Positions 47,764 through 56,600 of a DNA stretch of 64,000 nt are shown one piece after another; the first letter of the stretch is position 1; every line of letters begins with the position of its first letter. The DNA comes from Reichenbachiella faecimaris (GTDB lineage Bacteria; Bacteroidota; Bacteroidia; Cytophagales; Cyclobacteriaceae). Made by a program: the position numbers and the translations under genes. The stretch lies in assembly GCF_900176375.1 (NCBI RefSeq), contig NZ_FWYF01000003.1, forward strand, positions 124,001 to 188,000, given 5' to 3'. The notes below the pieces were generated by a model. It saw only the letters and a list, made by a program, of their open reading frames with translations. It did no database searches and was not told the origin of the DNA.

Positions 47764-48030
47764 TTAACAGTCTGGTAGTTTTGATAAGTTGTTTCTGGTA
47801 GTGCCATCGCTACTTGTTCTTAGATGCTTACGCCCGTTTATTATAACTACGTTAACTTCTGCCTGATGACCATCGGCATAAGTGAAGTACGTGTGAATTC
47901 CATTTTCAATATGATGAATTGCATCTGGTTCTGATTCATAGAACCTGATTCCGTAATTATCCTGACCACCTACGTGAGTCACTTCTTTCATTGAGTCTTT
48001 AGTTGTGCATTTTACTTGTCTTCTTGCCAT
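47764..48030 (-). CDS. DUF3892 family small protein
   Basis: Eighty-eight residues with the DUF3892 pattern: VTHVGG near 18-23, DAIHHIENGIHTYFT, then VNVVIINGRKHLRTSSDG and the closing NNLSKLPDC. It is first in the leftward operon with the MBL and E2-E1-JAB genes, 91 bases before the MBL start. The function of DUF3892 is unknown to me. A role as a small substrate, inhibitor or nucleic-acid binder of the operon is possible. It does not end in Gly-Gly, so it is not an obvious ubiquitin-like modifier. Confidence 0.75.
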   Translation of the reverse strand: MARRQVKCTTKDSMKEVTHVGGQDNYGIRFYESEPDAIHHIENGIHTYFTYADGHQAEVNVVIINGRKHLRTSSDGTTRNNLSKLPDC

Positions 48031-48637
48031 GATTTTATTTTTTAAGGCAAGATTCTGGTTTGAAACCTAGATACAAAATCCATTTTCCGAATCCTTAAAT
48101 TGACTTTCCCAAAATATTCAATAAACATCTAAGAAAACTCTAGCAGTGGGGATCTCTTTTGTGTGTTATCCTGAGTTAGATATGCATTTCCACAAGAAAA
48201 GTGAAATGCAATAGAGGCTAATATTAATAAACATATAGCTGTTAATCAATTAGTTACAAAATATTTTGTTGCATTTTATGCATATGCATGCACAGACTTT
48301 AAGTGCCCATTCATCACTCCCAAATTTGCTTCGAAAGTTCTGATAGGCACTATGCTTTATCGGATGCATCCAGAAAGATTGAATGGTTCGCGAATAGCAT
48401 TCAATCTGTAAGCGCAGACTCAAAAATGAATTTAGAATGTGCCCAGGTGTACAATCCTGAATTCTCCAAAAATTTGAGGATGCACGAGTATTTATCAGGT
48501 GTGTTTTGCTGAAGATGGAAGTTCAGTATCAACCTGAAAAATGCTTCTTCCTCTGCCTTGACGGACATGAAAAATCATGTTTAACCGGCTTTACCAAGGA
48601 TCATATGGATTCTAGTAAAGCCACAAACGTCAAGATT
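48031..48637. other. 606-bp intergenic region upstream of two divergent units
   Basis: No convincing gene. The promoters of the leftward DUF3892 operon and the rightward lipoprotein gene should be here. A perfect 12-base palindrome ATGCATATGCAT at 48278-48289 is a possible operator. A 69-codon open frame at 48303-48512 has no coding texture that I trust. Confidence 0.35.
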
Positions 48638-49042
48638 ATGAAAACGTTTTATGTATTTGGTTTAATCCTTTTAGTATTTGCATGTAACCCAGTTAACTAC
48701 GATGATGAGGTTTTGCCTAGTCAACAAAGTGATACGGGTGGGGATGATGAAGATCCCATCATTCAGGGAAGTGATACAGGCGGTGATGATGAAGACCCTA
48801 TTATTCAGGGTACGCTAATATTCCCTAATGATTCAAGTGGATCCTCTAATATGCTGATTAGTCTGATGGACTCAAAAGCGGATCGAATGCTGGACTTTAC
48901 TTTGACAAATCTGAATGGAAATTTCCATTTCAATTTGCCTAGAAAAGAGCAATTCATTCTGCAAGTCATATGTCCTGATGGTAAGTTCAGAGAGACCGAG
49001 CCATTTGGATTAGAAACGCTCCCAGCAATTCTAAAAGTTTGA
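48638..49042 (+). CDS. Small lipoprotein with acidic tandem repeat
   Basis: An upstream frame opens at 48506, but MKTFYVFGLILLVFAC at 48638 is a classical lipoprotein signal with Cys16, so this ATG is preferred. The 134-residue product has a 14-residue acidic repeat SDTGGDDEDPIIQG present twice in tandem, then a small beta-sandwich-like part (LTNLNGNFHFNLPRKEQFILQV) resembling carboxypeptidase-regulatory-like domains. It should be an outer- or inner-membrane-anchored lipoprotein. Function is unknown; a strong terminator follows. Confidence 0.7.
   Translation: MKTFYVFGLILLVFACNPVNYDDEVLPSQQSDTGGDDEDPIIQGSDTGGDDEDPIIQGTLIFPNDSSGSSNMLISLMDSKADRMLDFTLTNLNGNFHFNLPRKEQFILQVICPDGKFRETEPFGLETLPAILKV
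48728..48811 (+). repeat. Two tandem 42-bp repeats in lipoprotein gene
   Basis: Units 48728-48769 and 48770-48811 encode the same 14 residues with a few silent differences. Unit number may vary between strains. Confidence 0.85.
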
Positions 49043-49050
49043 TAAACTAT

Positions 49051-49087
49051 GAGGAGACAGGTGTAAACCGCCTGTCTCCTATTTTTT
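49051..49087 (+). terminator. Rho-independent terminator after lipoprotein gene
   Basis: Arms AGGAGACAGG and CCTGTCTCCT around an 8-base loop, then ATTTTTT. It overlaps the last codon of the convergent kinase gene on the minus strand. Confidence 0.85.
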
Positions 49088-50875
49088 AAACCTCAACACA
49101 TATTGTGTCCCTTTATCGACAACAAGGCCTAACTCAGCATTTATTTGTCCACAAAGTATTTCAATTAGTTTTACTCCCCCTGATTCGTTTCGTTCATTAT
49201 CTCCATGTCCTAATCCTTGCCCCTTATCCCCCATTCTAATTTCTATATTATCGTCCTTAGAAATAAGATTAACATTAAAATACCATCTGTTATCTGATGA
49301 TTTTCCATGTTTGATAGTGTTCGTCACTACCTCATTGACAATTAAACCAATTGGGTTAGCCTTATCCGCGGCAACTTGAGCCGTACATAGCTCAAATACT
49401 AGATCATAATCACCGGAATCTATTCCAGAGCTCACAAAAACATTCTCTACTAATTCTTGCAAATACTGACTCAGATCGATGTTGCCTACTTTTTCACCAT
49501 GTTGTAAATAAAGTCTCTGGTGAATAAGATTTATTGTATCCACCTGCCCGCTAATATCTTTCAAAATACTCCTAGCAGAAATGTCATTTAATGCTCTTCG
49601 CCTAAATGTTATAACCCCATTCAACAAACTAAGATTATTTTTTACCCTATGATGCATATCCTTAAAAAGCGTTTCGATAATCTCTGCTGCTTTTTTCTTT
49701 TTCTGTCTTTCCCTGTAAAGAAATATCCCTGTAATGAATAACAAACCAGCTAGAGTAAATGCCCAAGTAAGGACTTGGTTTTTGGAAATAATCGTTTCCC
49801 TCAACTTTTGAACATCATATTGTATTTCGTATGAAGTAATAAGGTCCTGCTTATCCTTATTAAGAATTTCGTCACGGATTTGTTGAATTTTATCATTTAA
49901 GTTTCCTGCCTCTAAATATCTTCCGGTAGAAAGAAAATAATCCCTTTCTGTCTCTAAATATTTCAAATGCAAATCTTTTGATGATACAGACCCTACTAAT
50001 GTTTTAGCTTTCCCTAAGTGATCACGAGCAAAATCAAGGTTTCCGGTTGTTATGAAAGCCCTTGCTAATCCTAAATTTGAATGTGCAAGCCCGAAATTAT
50101 CTTTGGCAATTAAACGATACTTAACGGATTCTTGATAATTCGCAATAGCAGAATCAATTTGTTTAAGAGTTGAATACGTTTCACCCAAGTTGAAGTAACT
50201 ATTACCTAAACCTTTCGATTGACCATCAGTCTTCATCGTCAAGCTTTTTTTGTAATAGATAATTGCAGAGTCTGGCTTTCCTTCCTTTTTCAATAAAGTG
50301 CCAATATTGTTGTAAATGCTCCCAATTTCTATGTGATTGCCTTCTCCCTGAGCAATTTGCAAAGCCCTCAAATACCAAACTCTCGCTTTATTCAGGCTTG
50401 CTGTTTCTCTTAGTGTATTTGCCAGCATATTATAGCCTTTAAGTAAACTTACATTTACTTGTAGTGCCTCAAGAATTCCAATTCCTCTGTAAAAATTGAC
50501 TATTGCAGAATCATAGATATTTTGCTTCTTGTAGGCTAGTCCAAGATTTAGATAGCTCTCTCCTAATAAAGTATCCAATTTATTTTCACTGTACACTTGA
50601 GTTGCATTCTCATAGCTGATTATCCCTTCGGCATAAGATCCCCTCTGGAACAACACACTACCTAAGTTATTGTAGCATTGACCTAGTGACCGCCAATCTT
50701 TTTCCGTCTTGGCCAATTCAATACAATTTCGGAAAGAGAATTCCGCTTTTTGGAAATCTCTTTTCCTATAGTATTCTATACCTTCTTTCTTACACTCGAT
50801 TGAAGTATTTACCCCTTGGGAAACCAATTGAGAAGCATAAAGTAAAAAGGTAAAATACAACGTGACTGTTTTCAC
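49079..50875 (-). CDS. TPR-repeat histidine kinase, HisKA_2 type
   Basis: A 598-residue membrane kinase: signal peptide (1-20), seven or so TPR units between 28 and 300 (for example NLGLAYKKQNIYDSAIVNFYRG and NNIGTLLKKEGKPDSAIIYYKK), TM at about 369-387, then the HisKA_2 signature MHHRVKNNLSLLNG with His409 as the likely phospho-acceptor. The ATPase has NEVVTNTIKHG and DKGQGLG. Such kinases pair with LytTR regulators. It is divergent from the LytTR gene at 50915 with only 39 bases between starts, so the two promoters overlap and the pair is probably one signalling system. The stimulus is unknown. Confidence 0.87.
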   Translation of the reverse strand: MKTVTLYFTFLLYASQLVSQGVNTSIECKKEGIEYYRKRDFQKAEFSFRNCIELAKTEKDWRSLGQCYNNLGSVLFQRGSYAEGIISYENATQVYSENKLDTLLGESYLNLGLAYKKQNIYDSAIVNFYRGIGILEALQVNVSLLKGYNMLANTLRETASLNKARVWYLRALQIAQGEGNHIEIGSIYNNIGTLLKKEGKPDSAIIYYKKSLTMKTDGQSKGLGNSYFNLGETYSTLKQIDSAIANYQESVKYRLIAKDNFGLAHSNLGLARAFITTGNLDFARDHLGKAKTLVGSVSSKDLHLKYLETERDYFLSTGRYLEAGNLNDKIQQIRDEILNKDKQDLITSYEIQYDVQKLRETIISKNQVLTWAFTLAGLLFITGIFLYRERQKKKKAAEIIETLFKDMHHRVKNNLSLLNGVITFRRRALNDISARSILKDISGQVDTINLIHQRLYLQHGEKVGNIDLSQYLQELVENVFVSSGIDSGDYDLVFELCTAQVAADKANPIGLIVNEVVTNTIKHGKSSDNRWYFNVNLISKDDNIEIRMGDKGQGLGHGDNERNESGGVKLIEILCGQINAELGLVVDKGTQYVLRFKK

Positions 50876-50914
50876 ACTGAATTCTTGTTAAATTGATAGA
50901 AACTAACTCAATGT

Positions 50915-51658
50915 ATGCAAAATAAAGATTTTGAAATTGGAATAGTGGAAGACGATTCACTCGTGAGTCTTGATTTATTAGATAGATTGGAATCGCTTGG
51001 CTTTTCTAAGATTAGCACCTTTAGTACAGGTGAGAGTCTTCTTAAAGAAATTGAGACAACAAAGTTTAAAGTCGTCTTGATGGACATAGAGTTGGCTGGT
51101 AAGTTGGATGGAATAGAAACCGTACAGGAATTAAGAAAGAAGTGCAATACTTCCATTATTTACCTCACCGATCATGTGGATGACAAAACCTTTCAACGAG
51201 CGTTGACCACCTCACCTGCTGCCTTTTTACATAAACCCTTTATTGATAAGCAGATTGCTCAAAATATTGAGATAGCAGCCACTTTGACTGAAGATGAAGA
51301 AATCTTAGTGGACTCTTCTGTTCTTGTTCCAGACGGAATATTCGCATTTCTTGGAGAGGGACAATATCAAAAGATTCTATTTGATGAAATCTGTTTTCTT
51401 AAAGCAGAAAGAGCCTATTGCGAAATAGGATTGCTTGAAGGTAAACCTCTGACAGTATCCAGGAATATGGGAGCAGTACTCGCTGTGTTAAGTAAGTCAA
51501 AAGAAAAAGAACTATTCATTCAAGTACATCGATCTTATGTGATAAATAAAAGACACATTACGGGTTTCAATGGAAAAACTCTTTTATTAGGAAATCACTC
51601 CATTCCAACAACAGAGTTTTATGTGCCTGACCTCAAAGCTCGATTTTTTACCATATGA
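50915..51658 (+). CDS. LytTR-family response regulator
   Basis: A 247-residue regulator. Receiver (6-122): GIVEDDSLVS, phospho-Asp57 in VVLMDIELAGKLDG, Lys107 in FLHKPF. LytTR (about 145-247): ILFDEICFLKAERAYCEIGLL, KELFIQVHRSYVINKRHITGF. It is divergent from the HisKA_2 TPR kinase, its probable partner. It is 85 bases upstream of the membrane-MBL-helicase operon on the same strand, so the pair could also control that operon, directly or by read-through. Confidence 0.87.
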   Translation: MQNKDFEIGIVEDDSLVSLDLLDRLESLGFSKISTFSTGESLLKEIETTKFKVVLMDIELAGKLDGIETVQELRKKCNTSIIYLTDHVDDKTFQRALTTSPAAFLHKPFIDKQIAQNIEIAATLTEDEEILVDSSVLVPDGIFAFLGEGQYQKILFDEICFLKAERAYCEIGLLEGKPLTVSRNMGAVLAVLSKSKEKELFIQVHRSYVINKRHITGFNGKTLLLGNHSIPTTEFYVPDLKARFFTI

Positions 51659-51743
51659 ATTTACATCAGCTTTGGAAAGTGATACTGGAGTTTTGGAAAA
51701 TCAAATTGACCAAAACATATTGTTAGAAGAAGTTTAATATGCA

Positions 51744-52835
51744 ATGACGGATATATCTGTACCTACAAATTCAATAATACCCTTGCTTCATAAGCTAGCA
51801 GCAAAGGAACGACTAACAACTGATAAATCAGGTGTTTCTGAAGTTGGAAGAAGAATATCAGGAAAGAGTAAATCCGGCATTAAGGTATTTCTTGAAGATG
51901 CTGATGGTGTTGAATTTCCATTCGTCTCGAATGAAAGATACTTATACAACCTCTATGATAATACAGAAAAAGAAACACGTGAAGTACGCAAAGTAGAAAA
52001 GGAATATATTGATTCTATCGCCAAGCATTTGAGCTACCATGACATTGCATCTTACTTGGTGAAAGAAGGTTACATAGATCCGGAGACTAGCCAACCTATT
52101 AAATCAAAGAGTATCGACCTCTTAATAGAAAGGAATCCACCGCATCCAAATGAATGGATAGACAAGTATATTCTAGGTGCAAGGTTTGTACCTTCATTAA
52201 TAAGTCTGAGTAGTATCCCGATCTTATTTTCAATACTGGTATTGGATAAATACGATATACCGAATTTTAGTGTTTGGATGGTTCTGATAGTGTTTATTAC
52301 TGTCGCGTATGCTATTTCTGGATGGCTTTCAATGAGAGGAAAGGAATTCGAAAAGAAGTATTTTTTCTCAACCAGTCAGAAGGGATTTCCTACAGGTTAT
52401 TTGATGCTTTATAGCCATAATTCCAAATATTCAGAAAATCAGAAGCGAGAGTATCGAGAGAAAGTGATAGCGTACTTTGGATTGCATTTGAAATCCAAAA
52501 AAGAAGAAGGTGAAAATGAGGCTGAAGCCCTCCAACTTCTACATGAATCCGGAACCAAAGTGAAAGACAATGTTAAATCTAACATTATCAGATCGAGTAA
52601 TATCAGATATGGACTAATCCGTAATCTTGTGCCTTCAACGATTCTAGCTGCAGTTATTTCCATTGTTGAACTTGGGGTAGGTGTAATTTTAAAGGATCAA
52701 TTGATATCAATCTCATCTGGAGTTCTGATATTGATTTTTTCATTTTCTTATTTTCAACTTCGTTTCGGAAATACCCTCAAACAAGCTGCTGAAGCATATG
52801 CAATTTACCTTCTGGATGAATTCTTAAGTCGTTGA
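51744..52835 (+). CDS. Predicted four-helix membrane protein of the MBL-helicase operon
   Basis: A 363-residue protein not recognised as a known family. A cytoplasmic N-terminal part (1-142) with charged helices is followed by two TM helices (about 148-168 and 175-196), a second cytoplasmic stretch (200-290) rich in Lys/Glu, and a second TM pair (about 295-315 and 321-339). The layout recalls membrane effectors of bacterial defence systems, which often carry paired TMs next to a sensing domain. It is the first gene of a tight operon: the MBL gene begins three bases after its stop and the helicase overlaps that. A membrane-damaging effector or an anchor is inferred; neither is proven. Confidence 0.6.
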   Translation: MTDISVPTNSIIPLLHKLAAKERLTTDKSGVSEVGRRISGKSKSGIKVFLEDADGVEFPFVSNERYLYNLYDNTEKETREVRKVEKEYIDSIAKHLSYHDIASYLVKEGYIDPETSQPIKSKSIDLLIERNPPHPNEWIDKYILGARFVPSLISLSSIPILFSILVLDKYDIPNFSVWMVLIVFITVAYAISGWLSMRGKEFEKKYFFSTSQKGFPTGYLMLYSHNSKYSENQKREYREKVIAYFGLHLKSKKEEGENEAEALQLLHESGTKVKDNVKSNIIRSSNIRYGLIRNLVPSTILAAVISIVELGVGVILKDQLISISSGVLILIFSFSYFQLRFGNTLKQAAEAYAIYLLDEFLSR

Positions 52836-52838
52836 CCT

Positions 52839-53693
52839 ATGCAAAACGTGCTCACAATAATTTGCTGGGATGTTCAGCACGGAAATGCCTTGTTTATTAA
52901 GACACCAGGAGGTCATTCCATACTCTCAGACCTTGGCAAAGGAAGCTATTCTAGCAGAAATACACGTTTTAGCCCAGTTAATCATATCCTAACAAGAAGT
53001 AAACCAAAACATATTGACCTACTTATATTAACCCATCCTCACAAAGATCACATTGAGGATATTCTTAGTTTAAATAGAGCTAAAGTTAATCGGGTAATCC
53101 TGCCAGTACACTTAAGTAAGAAGGATTACTTAAATGCAAGAATACGCTCAGTAGATAAACCCATTTTTGAAGAATATCATCGGTACTCACAACGATCAAA
53201 AACCACAAGTAAGATCAACTTTGATGAGGTGAAATTCAGTTTCTTCTATCCTAAAGAGGCTGGTCGTTCCCGATTAAATGATCATAGCGTGGTTACAGTG
53301 ATCTCTCATTTGAACTTTCGATTGGTTTTGATGGGTGATAATGAATCCTTTTCACAAAAAGAATTACTGGACAATGCTTCATTCAGGAAGCTCACTAAAA
53401 ATTGTGATATGCTGCTGGCTCCTCACCACGGCCGGAGAAGTGGATTCGTACAAAGCATGATTGACCATCTAAACCCACAAATCACAATCATTAGTGATGG
53501 CACTCCTAGAGGAACCTCCGTGAGAAATAAATATGCTACTGGTTCAAGAGGCATAGATGCGCGATCAAGGAATGGAATAAGGACAATAAGAAGGGCTCTT
53601 TCTACTAACAAGGATGGAGTAATTAAAATTGAAGTAGGTACATACAGAGGTCAACCTCACATGAAAATCACAACAAAACCTTCCGGTTCATGA
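52839..53693 (+). CDS. MBL-fold metallo-hydrolase (ComEC/Rec2-like) of the helicase operon
   Basis: A 284-residue soluble MBL-fold protein with a complete metal motif HPHKDH (His66, His68, Asp70, His71), preceded by WDVQHGNALFIKTPGG and followed by LVLMGDNESF and LLAPHHGRRSGF. This is the pattern of the hydrolase domain of ComEC/Rec2, which degrades nucleic acid at the membrane, but without the transport part. It lies between a membrane protein and a helicase-nuclease, and its stop overlaps the helicase start (ATGA). A nuclease or phosphodiesterase role on DNA or RNA is likely by family. Confidence 0.85.
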   Translation: MQNVLTIICWDVQHGNALFIKTPGGHSILSDLGKGSYSSRNTRFSPVNHILTRSKPKHIDLLILTHPHKDHIEDILSLNRAKVNRVILPVHLSKKDYLNARIRSVDKPIFEEYHRYSQRSKTTSKINFDEVKFSFFYPKEAGRSRLNDHSVVTVISHLNFRLVLMGDNESFSQKELLDNASFRKLTKNCDMLLAPHHGRRSGFVQSMIDHLNPQITIISDGTPRGTSVRNKYATGSRGIDARSRNGIRTIRRALSTNKDGVIKIEVGTYRGQPHMKITTKPSGS

Positions 53694-56600
53694 AGGAAGA
53701 TCTAACAGGATATGCTAAATATTACCAACGAGTTCTTGATCTAGGAGTTAATGGGTATAAAACTGTAGCTGGCGGAACTGGATTAGGTAAAACTCATGGA
53801 GTTATAGAGTGCATAAAGGCGAATAAATCAGATCACAAATTCATTTATGTATCTCATCGTCACAACTTACTCGAAGAAATGGCCAATAGCCTTCAGGAAA
53901 TAGGAATAGGCTACTGTTACTTAAGAAATGATTCAGACACCATAAAATCTATCCTAGAAATCAATAATGGCTTAGAAAAACTAACCGACTTACTAGAGGA
54001 TGAGATGTTCAAAGAGTACATAACCTACACTAGATCGAATTCTAATGATAAATGGAAATATTCACTAGACAATTGTAAAAAGCATATTTATAGAGCCAAA
54101 CAAATCCTAACCATTCAGTCGAAGAGCAATTTGGATTTGCTGGATGCGCTAGATCCTGATGATGCATTCAGAAAAGAGTCATCATCAATACTGAGTTTTT
54201 TTAAGGGGGTATTTTTCGAACTAGCAGAGATTAACAGTTACCTCAATCGAAGAAACCAAGGAAACAGATATTCGAAGTTTGAGTTTAATACTGGGGATAG
54301 ATTTGAACTGCTCACAAGACACCCTGTCATTTTTCAACTTTTCCCATATTGGAGTTTTGAGACAGACGAAAAAATACCCGTGCTTCTCATTACGATTCAG
54401 AAGCTCTTTTCAGGATTTTTCAACGGTTCAAAAAACGTCAACGTTTATAAGCTCAAAGACAAGGTGTTTTTTCTTGATGAGTTTGAGTTTTTAGAGCCCG
54501 TTTTGCTAGATAAAATTATAGAAGAATCCAAACTAGATAATCCATTTGTTTTTATTGCTTATTTCTATCACAATATCAGCATAAAGCGCCTTGATGAAAA
54601 TTATCTTGGAGATCATCCATCAATTCGTTCTCAAATAGACGAGATATGGAAAAAAATAGACGATCTTAAAAGGAAATCAAGCTTCCCCGATATTCGATTT
54701 TTTGGTGTTAAGGATCCAAAGGTTATTAAGAGTTTTGTTGGTTCAGGTCTTTATCAATCAAATTATACATCAATTGATCAACCTATTTACCTGGAAATAG
54801 ACCAAAATCTGCAACGATATTGGCTCACTGGCTCCCGCTCACCTGCTTCTCCAACAACCTTCAACCTAATGAAGTCTATTAAGCTGATTACTAATGAGAT
54901 TCTACAATTCTATCTACAGCTTAAAACAGACAACGATAAGCTATATGCAGAATTAGTAGAAGACGCCTACGAAAAAACGGATTACATAGCCCATTTGAAT
55001 AGACTATCCTTTTTCTCGGTAATGCCTCCAAGGAGAAGGAATTCGAAAAGAGGATATCGAATCAATAACTTTTCATACTTGTATCAAAGAGGTTATGTTT
55101 TATATGTATTGGATAAGCCACCTACTCAAGCTGAACCAAATGAAGTGTTATTAAATTTTTTCATGGTTAATTCCTCACCTGAAAGATGCTTGTTAGGATT
55201 GATCCAAAAAAATGTTGTTTTCGGTTTATCTGCAACTGCTACACTAACAAGATATCTGGAACACTTCAACCTAGGGTGGATCAAGGAAGAGGTGAACTTT
55301 GAAGCAGATGATTCAATTCTTTTTATGGAAATAGATGAAGTAGATAAATCGATCATAAACTCTCTTTCCGACGAAAAAGCAATGAAAAGAAAGAACTTTG
55401 TTGAACTTTCTATTGCTAATAAGAAGTGTAGGGAACCCTTCTCATCAATTGCAAAAAAACTTAAGGAAGACTCGAAATTTGTTTCAATATCTCCAAATCA
55501 TGATTATCATGTTGAGCGATTGCTTCTATTCTTCAACACTTTAGATTGGATTGTTCAAAACCCTCTTTCTGAGAGAAAACGAGAAACGATTGACAGTCAT
55601 ATTGTATTCTTTAATTCTCTTCGGCAGATTAGAGCATTTATGGAAAGTAAAAAAGAACTTACGCCCAACTTCAAAGTAAACTCCAAGGGGAAGCACCACT
55701 ACAATATTTCATACTTTGATCAATCATTATGCATCATACTTTTAGATAGTAAAGCACATAAATATTACTTTGACTCTTCTGAAAGCAAGAGTGAATACAA
55801 TAGTCTATTCAGTCTCTCACATCCTACTTTGCTTATCACACAATATCCATCAGCTAACAACGGTGTTAATCTTCAATATGGAAGAAAAATTGGTACTCGC
55901 TTCATCATGGAAGACTATCAGTCTATCCACTTACTTGAAGCTCCTCACTTCTATTTCTCAAGCGGCTCAAATCGTTCAGAAAATGAAATTAAATCTGATA
56001 TATGGAAGTTAGCTCAACTAGTACTTGCCAAAAAAATTAGCCCTATAGACTTTAACAGGAAAATAAAGGGTATAATGAATAATTCAAATGATTTGAATAA
56101 AGTGTATAAAGACTCCACGGATTATACTTTGAATCAGGTTGCTAAAATAATTCAGGCTCTAGGTAGAATAGAGAGAGTTAGAGATAGAAAAGTAGGACTC
56201 CAAAGAGGTAGAATATCCGAGAGTGTTCTCAACATATTTAACCGATATTTTCACAATTCAGAAATTCAACCAGTTATTACTGAGTCTTTGTCCTTCTTCT
56301 CAAACTTTGTCCAATTATTCTTTTCCGAAATTCGAAAATTCACAAAGGAGAAACGAGATAAAAACGACATAGAGCGCCCTTCAAAAATTCTGATAGAAGA
56401 TAAAATGTGCAAGGGTTCTTTATCAAAGCTGGTTAATTCTATTAGGCAAATACAGGATGACGAATTATTTGGTGAAGCAGCACGAAACTTCATTGAAAAC
56501 TGGAGAGAATTAAGGAAATCAGCCTTAAGATTTGATTTCAAAAGTCATAGGATAAAGAATTGTCATGGCACATTCTTTTCAGAAAAAATTTATAAGAACT

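Noticed and set aside
48303-48512. 69-codon plus-strand frame upstream of the lipoprotein gene
   Set aside because: Starts with GTG, has mixed composition without domain texture, overlaps the next frame and has no support from context.
48506-48637. 44-codon N-terminal extension of the lipoprotein gene
   Set aside because: A classical lipoprotein signal begins at the internal ATG 48638; an extension before it would destroy export.
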